Notes under the pieces: model-generated
The model's input: the letters and a program-made list of their open reading frames with translations, nothing else
The model's database searches: none
Told to the model about the DNA's origin: nothing
NCBI GenBank assembly: GCA_029268225.1
Contig: JAJUGJ010000014.1
Location: forward strand, 1 to 64,000
Direction of reading: 5' to 3'
Length of the DNA stretch: 64,000 bases
Source: Burkholderiales bacterium
Lineage (GTDB): Bacteria > Pseudomonadota > Gammaproteobacteria > Burkholderiales > Burkholderiaceae_C
Shown: one piece after another, positions 18,400 to 27,251 of the stretch
Position numbering within the stretch: the first letter of the stretch is position 1
Layout: each line of letters begins with the position of its first letter
Translations under genes and position numbers: made by a program

Positions 18400-18433
18400 C
18401 ACGGCCCGTCCACCTGACGATGGACGGGCCGTG
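18400..18433. terminator. strong hairpin between convergent iclR and pbpG
   Basis: A perfect 13-bp stem, CACGGCCCGTCCA (18400-18412) with TGGACGGGCCGTG (18421-18433), starts 3 bases after the iclR stop. There is no clear U tract on either strand. Confidence 0.55.
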
Positions 18434-18472
18434 CAAGATGCGTGCTGCTCACACAGCGAGCAGGCGCTGAAC

Positions 18473-19750
18473 TCAGGATGCGCGTGCCGACACCTGCTTC
18501 ACACTGCCCACGGCGCCTTTGAGCGACGCACTTTCAATCCAGCGGCGCACACGCTCGGCGTCTGCTTGTCGCGCATACTTACCCGACGAGTCGAGGAAGA
18601 CCATGATGAACTTGCGGCCAGCCATCTTGGCCTGCATGACCAGGCAACGCCCCGCTTCAACGATGTAGCCGGTTTTCTGCAGACCGATGTCCCAGGCGGG
18701 ATCACGCACCAAGCTGTTGGTATTGCGGTATTGCAGTTGACGTTTGCCGAGGTTCACGGCGTGCTCAGGCGAGACGGACAGTTCGCGGATCAGGGGGTGC
18801 TGATACGCTGCCTTGGCCAGTGAAGCGAGATCTTTGGCACTGGACTGGTTGCCACTGTTGAGTCCCGTCGGATCCACATAGCGGGTGTCGATCATCCCAA
18901 GGCTGCGCGCCTTGGCATTCATGGTGCGTACAAAGGCGCCCAAGCCACCGGGGAAGGTGCGCCCCAATGCGTGGGCGGCGCGGTTCTCGGACGACATCAA
19001 AGCCAGGTGCAGCAACTCACCACGGGTCAGCGTGGTGCCCACGGCCAAACGCGAACCGCTGTTCTTCTCGGTGTCCACGTCATCGTGGGTGATGGTGATG
19101 GCTTCGTCGTAAGGCAAGTGCGCCTCAACCATGACGAGGGCGGTCATCAACTTGGTCAGGGAGGCAATGGGCAGCACTGCCTCGGAATTCTTGGCAAACA
19201 CCACCTCGTTGGTGTCCTGATCCATCACCAAGGCCACGCTGGACTGCAGGTCCAGGGGGTCTGGGGTGTGATGCAAGCCATAAATTTGACCGTAAGACGC
19301 ACGCACAGGCCCCGCAGCGGCCGTCATGCCACTGAACCCCTGCTGAGAAGACAGGGACGAACGAACCACCAGAGGGCGCACGGCACCTCGGTCAGCGGTC
19401 GAGGCCGCTGCGGTGCGGATGCCGGATGGGCGCTTGACCACCTTGGCCTGACGAGCCTCGGCACGGACACGCGCCAGACGCTCGGCGCGGGTTTCTGCCT
19501 TCCCACTCTTCTTGGCCGTGGTACGCGCGAGTTGCCTGTCGCTCTTCCGAGCCGCGGACCGGGTCACACGTTCCTTGCTGGACGTGCTCTTCTTGGCCAC
19601 AGTCTTGGCTTTGCTCTTGGCGGCAGTGGACTTGCTGCTCGATTTGGTGGGCTCAGACTTGGCTGCCTGTGCAGGCACCGTCACGGCCAGGGATAACACC
19701 GAGGTCAAGGCCCAAATCAGCCAGTTTTTCTTCCAGTTTGCTTGTGCCAC
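18473..19750 (-). CDS. pbpG: D-alanyl-D-alanine endopeptidase (PBP7-like)
   Basis: This is a periplasmic low-molecular-weight penicillin-binding protein (S11 family) that cuts D-Ala-mDAP cross-links. The 425 residues have a signal peptide (WALTSVLSLAVTVPAQAA), then an unusual Lys/Ser/Arg/Ala-rich linker at residues 31-130, then the catalytic domain with SxxK S197-LTK, SxN S254-EN and KTG 359-361. I chose the GTG at 19750 (AAAGGG upstream) because the only upstream alternative lies inside the leuA terminator hairpin. The basic linker may bind the wall or DNA; this is inference. Confidence 0.9.
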   Translation of the reverse strand: MAQANWKKNWLIWALTSVLSLAVTVPAQAAKSEPTKSSSKSTAAKSKAKTVAKKSTSSKERVTRSAARKSDRQLARTTAKKSGKAETRAERLARVRAEARQAKVVKRPSGIRTAAASTADRGAVRPLVVRSSLSSQQGFSGMTAAAGPVRASYGQIYGLHHTPDPLDLQSSVALVMDQDTNEVVFAKNSEAVLPIASLTKLMTALVMVEAHLPYDEAITITHDDVDTEKNSGSRLAVGTTLTRGELLHLALMSSENRAAHALGRTFPGGLGAFVRTMNAKARSLGMIDTRYVDPTGLNSGNQSSAKDLASLAKAAYQHPLIRELSVSPEHAVNLGKRQLQYRNTNSLVRDPAWDIGLQKTGYIVEAGRCLVMQAKMAGRKFIMVFLDSSGKYARQADAERVRRWIESASLKGAVGSVKQVSARAS

Positions 19751-19780
19751 GGTACAGCCCTTTCGTCTTGCAGAAAGTGT

Positions 19781-19817
19781 AAATAAAAAGGCGCGCAAGA
19801 TCAACGACTTACGCGCC
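19781..19817 (-). terminator. intrinsic terminator of the leuA operon
   Basis: The stem GGCGCG/CGCGCC (19790-19795 with 19812-19817) is followed by TTTTTATTT on the minus strand, 42 bases past the leuA stop. Confidence 0.8.
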
Positions 19818-19859
19818 CTTTATCAAGTAACCTGACGAATCAGGTCATTTGCACCCCGC

Positions 19860-21401
19860 TCAACCCTGCGCAGCCACCTTTTCAGCGTTGCTGTGCAGCT
19901 TGTTGAGGGCTGACAGGTAAGCCTTGGCGGAGGCAACCACGATATCCGGATCAGCCCCCACGCCGTTGACCACTCGCCCACCCAGTTGCAAGCGCACGGT
20001 CACTTCACCTTGCGATTCTGTGCTTCCCGAGGTAATGGCGTTCACCGAGTACAACAAAATTTCTGCGCCACTTTTCACGACCGTCTCGATCGCCTTGAGG
20101 CTCGCATCGACCGGGCCGTTGCCGTCAGACTCGGCGGTGTGTTCGACCGTGCCGGCCGCAAAGACCACACGGGCGTGCGGACGCTCACCGGTCTCGGAGC
20201 GCTGAGACAGGGCGACCAGACGGTAGTGCTCCTGTTCGCTGGTGACGCTCTCGTCGCCCACCAGCGCGATGATGTCCTCATCGAAAATCTCACTCTTGCG
20301 GTCGGCCAGTTCCTTGAACTTCGCGAAGGCGGCATTGACTTCGGCCTCGGAATCCAGATCGATGCCCAGTTCTTCCAGGCGCTGCTTGAACGCGTTACGA
20401 CCCGAAAGCTTGCCCAGGACGATCTTGTTGGCCGCCCAGCCTACGTCTTCGGCGCGCATGATTTCGTAGGTGTCACGCGCCTTGAGAACGCCGTCCTGAT
20501 GGATGCCCGAGGCATGGGCAAATGCGTTGGCCCCGACGACCGCCTTGTTGGGCTGCACAACGAAACCGGTGGTCTGAGACACCAGACGCGAGGCGGGCAT
20601 GATCTGACGGGTGTCCACACCGACGTCCAGGCCAAAATAGTCCCGACGGGTCTTGATGGCCATGACCACCTCCTCCATCGCGCAATTGCCGGCACGCTCG
20701 CCCAGCCCGTTGATGGTGCATTCCACCTGGCGCGCGCCACCAATCTTGACGCCGGCCAACGAGTTGGCCACGGCCATGCCCAAGTCGTTGTGACAGTGCA
20801 CTGACCAGATGGCCTTGTCGGAATTGGGCACCTTGGCGCGCAACTCGCGGATGAAATTGCCGTACAGCTCCGGGATGGCATAACCCACCGTGTCCTGAAT
20901 GTTGATGGTGGTAGCCCCCTCGTTGATGACCGCCTCGCACACGCGCGCCAGGAAATCGATTTCGGAGCGGTAGCCGTCCTCTGCCGAGAACTCCACATCG
21001 GATGTCAGGTTGCGCGCAAAACGCACCGACAGCTTCGCCTGCTCGAGCACCTGCTCAGGCGACATGCGCAGCTTTTTCTCCATGTGGAGCGGGCTGGTGG
21101 CAATGAAGGTGTGGATGCGCCAGGCATTGGCGCCCTTCAGGGCCTCTGCGGCTCGGCTGATGTCGCGGTCGTTGGCTCGCGCCAAGGAACACACGGTGGA
21201 ATCCTTGATGACGTCGGCAATGGCCTTGATGGCCTCAAAGTCGCCATTGGAAGCCGCAGCGAAGCCCGCTTCCATCACGTCAACCTTCATGCGCTCCAGC
21301 TGCTTGGCAATGCGCAGCTTCTCTTCGCGGGTCATCGAGGCGCCGGGAGACTGTTCACCATCGCGCAGGGTGGTGTCGAAAATGATGAGTTTGTCGGTCA
21401 T
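19860..21401 (-). CDS. leuA: 2-isopropylmalate synthase
   Basis: This is the first enzyme of leucine biosynthesis; it condenses acetyl-CoA with 2-oxoisovalerate in the cytoplasm. The 513 residues include the metal-binding [15 protein letters not shown], the [17 protein letters not shown] motif with metal-ligand histidines, and [13 protein letters not shown]. The C-terminal regulatory domain for leucine feedback is present ([28 protein letters not shown] in outline). GGGAG is 9 bases before the ATG. It is the last gene of a run that also encodes pssA and psd; no leucine-rich leader is seen ahead of it. Confidence 0.98.
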   Translation of the reverse strand: MTDKLIIFDTTLRDGEQSPGASMTREEKLRIAKQLERMKVDVMEAGFAAASNGDFEAIKAIADVIKDSTVCSLARANDRDISRAAEALKGANAWRIHTFIATSPLHMEKKLRMSPEQVLEQAKLSVRFARNLTSDVEFSAEDGYRSEIDFLARVCEAVINEGATTINIQDTVGYAIPELYGNFIRELRAKVPNSDKAIWSVHCHNDLGMAVANSLAGVKIGGARQVECTINGLGERAGNCAMEEVVMAIKTRRDYFGLDVGVDTRQIMPASRLVSQTTGFVVQPNKAVVGANAFAHASGIHQDGVLKARDTYEIMRAEDVGWAANKIVLGKLSGRNAFKQRLEELGIDLDSEAEVNAAFAKFKELADRKSEIFDEDIIALVGDESVTSEQEHYRLVALSQRSETGERPHARVVFAAGTVEHTAESDGNGPVDASLKAIETVVKSGAEILLYSVNAITSGSTESQGEVTVRLQLGGRVVNGVGADPDIVVASAKAYLSALNKLHSNAEKVAAQG

Positions 21402-21431
21402 ATTGAGGCTCCCGAAACAGGATCAGCAGGT

Positions 21432-22277
21432 TCAGCGGTGCAGGCCGGCTTCGTCCGGCTCATCGGTGGAGGTGGAGATCACGCTCACGGGCTTGCCCTG
21501 CATGCGGCGCCAGATATAGACACCATAGCCGGAGAAGCCATAAATGACGAAGACGGCAAACAGCACGATGGGCGGATGAATGGTGATCACCGAAATGCCC
21601 AGCGCAATCGCGACGATGGCAATGAAGGGGACAGAACGCCGGAAGTTCACGTCCTTGAAGCTGTAGAACGGCACGTTCGTCACCATGGTCAGACCTGCGT
21701 ACAGGGTGAAGCCACAGGCCAACCAGATCATGCCTTGCAGGCTTTGCGCAGTTTCGCCCAGGTCGGTCACCACCCAGATCAAGCCCATGACCAGGGCCGC
21801 AGCGGCCGGACTCGGCAAGCCCTGGAAAAAGCGCTTGTCCACCACACCAATGTTGGTGTTGAAACGAGCCAGTCGCAGAGCGGCGCCGGAACAGTACACA
21901 AAGGCGGCAATCCAGCCCAGTTTGCCCATGTCCTTGAGCGCCCACTCGTACATGATCAGGGCCGGCGCGGCACCAAAGGACACCATGTCAGAGAGGCTGT
22001 CCATTTGCTCGCCGAACGCGCTTTGCGTGTTGGTCATGCGGGCAACGCGGCCGTCGAGGCTGTCGAGCACCGCTGCACAGAAGATGCCGATGGCCGCCAG
22101 GTCAAACTTGCCGTTCATGGCCATGACGATGGCGTAAAAACCGCCGAACAGCGCGGCCAGGGTGAACAGATTGGGCAGGATGTAGATGCCCTTGCGACGC
22201 CGACGCGGCGCCTCTTCCACGTCGTGGCTGTCGTGATCCTCGATGTGATCCGGGTCCTGGGGAGGGAGAGTTGGCAT
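21432..22277 (-). CDS. pssA: CDP-diacylglycerol-serine O-phosphatidyltransferase
   Basis: This integral membrane enzyme makes phosphatidylserine from CDP-diacylglycerol and serine. The 281 residues carry the complete CDP-alcohol phosphotransferase signature DGRVAR...G...D...D (in LDSLDGRVARMTN and FGEQMDSLSD) and about eight membrane segments. The frame is open to 22322, but the ATG at 22277 follows the psd stop by 2 bases and gives the usual Asp/Glu/His-rich N-terminus. The next enzyme of the pathway, psd, is immediately upstream, so the two steps are co-expressed. Confidence 0.97.
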   Translation of the reverse strand: MPTLPPQDPDHIEDHDSHDVEEAPRRRRKGIYILPNLFTLAALFGGFYAIVMAMNGKFDLAAIGIFCAAVLDSLDGRVARMTNTQSAFGEQMDSLSDMVSFGAAPALIMYEWALKDMGKLGWIAAFVYCSGAALRLARFNTNIGVVDKRFFQGLPSPAAAALVMGLIWVVTDLGETAQSLQGMIWLACGFTLYAGLTMVTNVPFYSFKDVNFRRSVPFIAIVAIALGISVITIHPPIVLFAVFVIYGFSGYGVYIWRRMQGKPVSVISTSTDEPDEAGLHR

Positions 22278-22279
22278 GC

Positions 22280-22927
22280 TCAGGCCGCGACCAAGGTCGC
22301 GAGAATGGTGGTGGTGGCGCACACCTTTTCGCCAGGTGCCACCTTGGGCACGGCGTGGGGTGGCAGATAGACGTCAACGCGCGAACCAAAGCGGATCAGG
22401 CCGTAGCGCTGCCCCCGCGTGAGGCGGTCGCCCGCTTTGACGTGACACAAGATGCGACGGGCAAAGAGACCGGCGCTTTGCACCAAGGTCACGATTTGAC
22501 CGTGCGAATCGATGACGACAGCATTGCGCTCGTTGTGACGAGAGGCAATGTCGAGATCGGTGCTGACGAGGTGACCGGGAAAATACTGAACTTGCTGGAT
22601 GACGCCATCGACACTGGCTCGGTTGCCTTGGGTATCGAAGAGGTTCATGAACACACTGATGCGCAGGGCGTCACGGTTGGCGTAGGGGTCGCGGGCTTTT
22701 TCAATCTTGACAACGCGGCCGTCGGCAGGAGAGAGGACCGCTCCAGACTGCGCCGGCACCTCACGCGGTGAGGCGCGCCACACCAGGAGGCACAGGCTCA
22801 GCGCTGCGGCACCCGACAACACGGCCGGCCACGTACCGAGTACCAAAGACAGGGTCAGGGTGGCCAGCAGGATCAGCCCGACGACCGAGGCGTGCACGCG
22901 GGCATCCGCTTGAAAGGGATAGCTCAT
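22280..22927 (-). CDS. psd: phosphatidylserine decarboxylase (short form)
   Basis: This makes phosphatidylethanolamine from phosphatidylserine at the membrane, using a pyruvoyl group formed by self-cleavage. The 215-residue length and the cleavage motif [12 protein letters not shown] (Gly-Ser) mark the short type, rather than the LGST form of E. coli. Two hydrophobic segments lie at residues 13-50. [13 protein letters not shown] and [11 protein letters not shown] are family stretches. It overlaps mscS by 4 bases upstream and precedes pssA by 2 bases. Confidence 0.96.
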   Translation of the reverse strand: MSYPFQADARVHASVVGLILLATLTLSLVLGTWPAVLSGAAALSLCLLVWRASPREVPAQSGAVLSPADGRVVKIEKARDPYANRDALRISVFMNLFDTQGNRASVDGVIQQVQYFPGHLVSTDLDIASRHNERNAVVIDSHGQIVTLVQSAGLFARRILCHVKAGDRLTRGQRYGLIRFGSRVDVYLPPHAVPKVAPGEKVCATTTILATLVAA

Positions 22928-24246
22928 GGTGCCGCCGAGGATACCTCATGCGACCGCACCGAAGGGGCTGCGGCGTGATGAAGCACGCGCTGCGGAAAGG
23001 GGATGTCGATGCCCAGGCGGTTGAGGGTATCGAGCACCGCCAGATTCACATTGGAGCGCGGCCCACCCAACCCCAACTCGGGATCCTTGACCCAGAAGGT
23101 GATGGTCAATTCCAACCCATCGGCCGCAAAATTGCTCAATTGCACCGAGGGCGCCGGATCCGCCATCACGCGAGGCACTTCAGAAATGGCCGACAGAAGT
23201 TCGGGAAACAGTGCCCTGACATCGGTGCCATAGGCGACCTGAACCAGGGTGCTGACCGAGACCTGTCGATCGGACAGCGAGGCATTCTCGACCCGCTGCG
23301 TCATGAGGGTTTCATTGGGCACGATGGCCTCACGCCCACCCGCGGCCCGCAAGACGGTGTAGCGGGTGTTGATATCGGTGATGGTGCCTTCGAAGTTGTC
23401 GACCTTGACCAGGTCGCCGATGCGCAGGCTCCGCTCGGCCAGGATCACAAAACCGCTGACGTAATTGGCTGCGAGCTTTTGCAAGCCAAAACCCAGGCCT
23501 ACCCCGATGGCACCGCCAAAGACGGACAGAGCCGTCAGATCGATCCCGGCGGTGGACAGCGCCAGCATCAACCCGACCAACAGCAAAATGGAGCGCATGG
23601 CGTTGACGGCCATCTTGCGCAAGGAGAGGTTGTCGGTGGCCCCTTTGAGCAACTGTGCTTCCAAAGCAGAAGACAGGGAGAGCGCCAGTATCAGCACGAG
23701 CACCGCGTTGATGACACCCTCGACCAGGTTGCGCAGGTTGACAACGCTGCCGCCCACCTTCCAGGTCACGCTTTCCATTTCGGTCAGCATGATGGGCAAG
23801 ATGCCCGTGACCCACAGTACGGTGGCCAACCAAGCCAGCCAAGAGACGGTGCGCTCGAGTACACGCATCTTCTGGGACTCAGGGAACACCACGCGCAGCA
23901 CCTTGACCGTGACCCGGATGACGGCAAGCGACATCAGCACCGGCAGCGCCACCTGAAACAGCATCATGGGCAGATGCCCTTGGAACAGGCGGTAGGCCAT
24001 CAAGGCCAGGACGAGCGACAGCACCGGGAACAAAGCACCGTCAATGACGTGGTGACCCAGCCAGATCGAGCGCACATCACCCTGACGGCCACGCCACAAC
24101 CGCACGATCAACCAAGCCAGGCCCAGGCAGCCCAGCAAGATGACCATTTCAGTCAAGGCAATAGGCGTCTGAAGGTGGGCCCAAAGGCTGGACAGTTCGC
24201 GCGCGGTCAGGGGGGAGGTATCTTGAACGGGGTGAGTGAGATTCAT
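22924..24246 (-). CDS. mechanosensitive ion channel, MscS family
   Basis: This is an inner-membrane channel that releases solutes on hypo-osmotic shock. The 440 residues have about six predicted membrane helices, then the MscS core: pore-lining helix [22 protein letters not shown] and the beta domain [17 protein letters not shown]...IVPNETLM. It is larger than E. coli MscS (286 residues), with two or three extra N-terminal helices. The stop overlaps the psd start (ATGA), suggesting translational coupling between a tension-sensing channel and lipid synthesis genes. Confidence 0.95.
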   Translation of the reverse strand: MNLTHPVQDTSPLTARELSSLWAHLQTPIALTEMVILLGCLGLAWLIVRLWRGRQGDVRSIWLGHHVIDGALFPVLSLVLALMAYRLFQGHLPMMLFQVALPVLMSLAVIRVTVKVLRVVFPESQKMRVLERTVSWLAWLATVLWVTGILPIMLTEMESVTWKVGGSVVNLRNLVEGVINAVLVLILALSLSSALEAQLLKGATDNLSLRKMAVNAMRSILLLVGLMLALSTAGIDLTALSVFGGAIGVGLGFGLQKLAANYVSGFVILAERSLRIGDLVKVDNFEGTITDINTRYTVLRAAGGREAIVPNETLMTQRVENASLSDRQVSVSTLVQVAYGTDVRALFPELLSAISEVPRVMADPAPSVQLSNFAADGLELTITFWVKDPELGLGGPRSNVNLAVLDTLNRLGIDIPFPQRVLHHAAAPSVRSHEVSSAAP

Positions 24247-24274
24247 GTATCAGGAAGGAAGCAAACTTCGCGCA

Positions 24275-25210
24275 TCAGGCCTCAAGCAGGGTCCGCACGT
24301 GGGCTGCCACGCTGCGAGCCAACGAACTGACGTGATAGCCGCCTTCAAGGCAGGAAACCACGCGCCCTTTCGAGAAACGCTGCGCCACTTCCACAATTTT
24401 CCCCGTGATCCAGGCGTAATCAGCCTCGACGAGCTGCAAACCGCCCATTTCATCCTCTCGGTGGGCATCAAACCCGGCTGAAATGAAAATCATCTCGGGC
24501 TGAAAATCTTCCAGGCGGTACATCCAGTAGCTTTCGATGACATCACGGATGGTGTGACCGTTGCTGCGGGCCGGCACGGGCACATTGACCATGTTGCCAG
24601 CGCGCGACTCCGCCCCGCTGAATGGATAAAGCGGATGCTGGAACAGACCGACCATCAGGACCCGATCGTCACCCGCAAAGATGTCTTCGGTGCCGTTGCC
24701 GTGGTGCACATCGAAATCAACGATGGCCACCCGTTGCAGCCCCCTGACATCCAGGGCATGACGTGCCGCCACGGCCACGTTGTTGAAGAAGCAAAAACCC
24801 ATCGTCTGGTTGTGCGGGGCGTGGTGGCCGGGGGGACGGATCGCGCAAAATGCATTGTCGATCTGCCCGTCGATCACCGCATCGGTGGCGGCGATGGCCG
24901 CGCCAGCCGCGCGCCAGGCGGCCGCACGGGTGCCGGGGCAGGCCCAGGTATCAGGATCAAGCGCCCGACTGTCGCCGGTGGCTTCGAGTTGCTGGAGAAA
25001 GTCGTCCAGCGTCAGGATGTAGTTCAGGTCGTGCGCCAAAGCCAGATCGTCGTTGCTGGCCAACGGGACATCCCCACGCACCAGATGCGTGTCCAGACCT
25101 TGCGACCTCAATTCGTCTTCAATGGCGAGAATGCGCTGTGGCCCCTCCGGGTGCCCCTCCCCCATCACGTGAGCCAGACAATCTGGATGGGAAAAATAAC
25201 CGGTTGCCAT
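24275..25210 (-). CDS. histone deacetylase-like amidohydrolase
   Basis: This is a zinc amidohydrolase of the bacterial HDAC / acetylpolyamine amidohydrolase / acetoin-utilisation superfamily (311 residues). The motifs seen are IRPPGHHAPHNQTMGFCFFNN, the zinc ligands in VDFDVHHGNGTEDIF and the SAGFDAHREDEMGG ligand. The ATG at 25210 is preceded by AGGA. It is the first gene of the run with mscS, psd, pssA and leuA (28-base gap to mscS) and is divergent from the MoxR gene only 50 bases away. The natural substrate cannot be told. Confidence 0.93.
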   Translation of the reverse strand: MATGYFSHPDCLAHVMGEGHPEGPQRILAIEDELRSQGLDTHLVRGDVPLASNDDLALAHDLNYILTLDDFLQQLEATGDSRALDPDTWACPGTRAAAWRAAGAAIAATDAVIDGQIDNAFCAIRPPGHHAPHNQTMGFCFFNNVAVAARHALDVRGLQRVAIVDFDVHHGNGTEDIFAGDDRVLMVGLFQHPLYPFSGAESRAGNMVNVPVPARSNGHTIRDVIESYWMYRLEDFQPEMIFISAGFDAHREDEMGGLQLVEADYAWITGKIVEVAQRFSKGRVVSCLEGGYHVSSLARSVAAHVRTLLEA

Positions 25211-25260
25211 GGGTGTGTCCTGCCGCCGCATCTTTGGCGGGTTTGAGTTATGGTTTCACC

Positions 25261-26229
25261 ATGCTCCGCAAAGAAACCTCGACCGCCGCCACGGCACCCC
25301 TGCCGTCGTCAGCCCAGACCTCGCAGATCACGCGTCTCATTGATCAGGTTAGCACGATCATTGTGGGCAAGCACGAGCAGGTGACCTTGAGTGTCATCTG
25401 TTTGCTGGCCTCCGGTCACCTGCTGATCGAAGACGTGCCTGGCGTGGGGAAAACCACCTTGTCGCATGCCCTGGCTCACAGCCTGGGGCTGAGTTTTTCA
25501 CGCATCCAGTTCACAGCTGACCTGCTGCCCTCGGACCTGATCGGGGTGAGCGTGTACGACCGGCACAAGGAGGATTTCGTCTTTCATCCCGGCCCTGTGT
25601 TTGCCCAGGTGTTGCTGGCCGACGAGATCAACCGAGCGGGACCACGCACCCAAAGTGCCTTGCTGGAGGCGATGGAGGAGCGCCAGGTATCTGCGGAAGG
25701 GGAGACACGCCCCCTGCCCTCGCCGTTTTTCGTGATCGCCACACAAAATCCCGGGGATCAATTGGGCACCCACCCGCTGCCGGAATCGCAGCTGGACCGG
25801 TTCGCCATGCGCCTGTCACTGGGCTACCCCGATCCGGCCGCCGAGCGCGCATTGATGGTGGGGGAAGACCGCAGAGGTCTGCTGCAGGCCCTGCAACCGG
25901 TGATGACACCGCAAGAGTGGGCGCAATGGCAAGCCCGGGTTGCCGCGGTGCATGTATCGGCGGGGCTGCTTGACTATCTGCAAGCGCTGATTGCTGCCAC
26001 GCGCGACGGTCGCTGGTTCGCCTTGGGCTTGAGCCCTCGGGCCGGGCTGTCGCTGTTGAAGCTGGCACGGGCGCGTGCCTTGGTCCTGGGGCGCCACCAT
26101 GTCTCGCCAGAGGATCTTCAGGTGCTGTGGGTACCGGCCGTGGCACATCGCTTGCAAGCGCTGCCGCAGTCGGGCCGCAGTGCCGCCGCCCAGGCACGCG
26201 CACTGCTGGAGGCGGTGCCGGTGCCATGA
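25261..26229 (+). CDS. MoxR-family AAA+ ATPase
   Basis: The 322 residues form a MoxR-type ATPase, thought to act as a chaperone in assembling cell-envelope or metal-containing complexes. Walker A is EDVPGVGKTTLSHAL, Walker B is VLLADEINRAGPRTQSALLEAMEE, and the sensor is FFVIATQNPGDQLGTHPLPESQLDRF. The frame is open upstream over the divergent gene, but that part is spurious; the ATG at 25261 is right. It overlaps the DUF58 gene by 4 bases; the MoxR-DUF58-transglutaminase trio is a known conserved cluster. Confidence 0.95.
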   Translation: MLRKETSTAATAPLPSSAQTSQITRLIDQVSTIIVGKHEQVTLSVICLLASGHLLIEDVPGVGKTTLSHALAHSLGLSFSRIQFTADLLPSDLIGVSVYDRHKEDFVFHPGPVFAQVLLADEINRAGPRTQSALLEAMEERQVSAEGETRPLPSPFFVIATQNPGDQLGTHPLPESQLDRFAMRLSLGYPDPAAERALMVGEDRRGLLQALQPVMTPQEWAQWQARVAAVHVSAGLLDYLQALIAATRDGRWFALGLSPRAGLSLLKLARARALVLGRHHVSPEDLQVLWVPAVAHRLQALPQSGRSAAAQARALLEAVPVP

Positions 26230-27251
26230 GCAAGGCGCCGATGACCCTGGTGCGCCAGCGCTGGGACGCGTGGTGGGAATCCCGCCTGCCTCGCACAGAC
26301 CAGTTGACGCTGACCCACCGCAACCTGTACATCCTGCCGACGCGCAGCGGCTGGAGTTTCGCCGCCGTGCTGGTGGTCTTGTTGGTGGCATCGATCAATG
26401 AGCGGGTCAACCTGGGTTACGCCCTCACCTTTCTGCTCGGTGGCAGCGCCTTGGCCGCAGCACACCTGACTCACGGCAACTTGCAGGGTTTGCAGTTGCG
26501 TCTGCTGTCGGCGCGCAGTGTCCATGCAGGATCGGTGCTGAATGTGAGCATCGGTTTGCACAACACCCATCGCACCAAGGGCCGATGGGGTTTGCAAGCA
26601 CAGGCGCAGGGCGGACTCGCTCAACAGGTTGAGGTGGCCGCGGGGCAGGATGCCGTGCTCGAGTTGGACATCCCGGCACCGCAGCGCGGCTGGCTGACCT
26701 TGCCGCGCGTGACGATCGAGTCAGGCTATCCACTGGGCTTGTTTCGCGCCTGGGCTTACTGGCGCCCGCTCAGTCGGGTGTTGATCTGGCCCGCGCTGGA
26801 CCCCCACGCCCCGGCTCTCCCCGCCTGGCATGCCGAAGCCGCGCTCAGTGCGAGCACACGGCAGACCGGTCACAGCACAGAGCCCCCCGAAGGTTTGCGC
26901 GACTACCGGCGTGGAGACCCGATGCGCTGGATTGCCTGGAAAAAATCCAGTCATGCGATTGCATCGGGCACCGGGCTGGTGAGCCGCACCTCGGAACAAG
27001 GACGCTCTCCGGACCTCTGGCTGGACTATGAGCAAAGCCCCGGCCTGTCCGGGCTGGGCACCGAAGCCCGCCTGTCCCGGCTGGCCACGTGGGTGATGCA
27101 AGCTGAAAACAGCCTGGAGGGTCCAAATGGGATCTACGGTTTGAAACTGCCCGGTCACACGATCGCCTGCGGCCGAGGTGCTGCCCACCTGCGCGAATGC
27201 CTGGACGCCCTCGCCACCTGGCCCGGAACAGGCACGGGAGGGAACGCCTGA
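26226..27251 (+). CDS. DUF58 domain-containing protein
   Basis: The 341-residue membrane-anchored protein has two hydrophobic segments near residues 35-75 (SFAAVLVVLLVASINERVNLGYALTFLLGG), followed by the DUF58 domain with its hallmark GLRDYRRGDPMRWIAWKKSSH. DUF58 proteins are usual partners of MoxR ATPases and contain a vWA-like fold in longer members. The start overlaps the moxR stop (ATGA) and its stop shares one base with the next start (TGATG), so the three genes are translated together. Confidence 0.93.
   Translation: MSKAPMTLVRQRWDAWWESRLPRTDQLTLTHRNLYILPTRSGWSFAAVLVVLLVASINERVNLGYALTFLLGGSALAAAHLTHGNLQGLQLRLLSARSVHAGSVLNVSIGLHNTHRTKGRWGLQAQAQGGLAQQVEVAAGQDAVLELDIPAPQRGWLTLPRVTIESGYPLGLFRAWAYWRPLSRVLIWPALDPHAPALPAWHAEAALSASTRQTGHSTEPPEGLRDYRRGDPMRWIAWKKSSHAIASGTGLVSRTSEQGRSPDLWLDYEQSPGLSGLGTEARLSRLATWVMQAENSLEGPNGIYGLKLPGHTIACGRGAAHLRECLDALATWPGTGTGGNA

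Noticed and set aside
24850..25260. N-terminal extension of the MoxR ATPase
   Set aside because: It overlaps the divergent deacetylase gene, and the ATG at 25261 gives a full-length MoxR protein.
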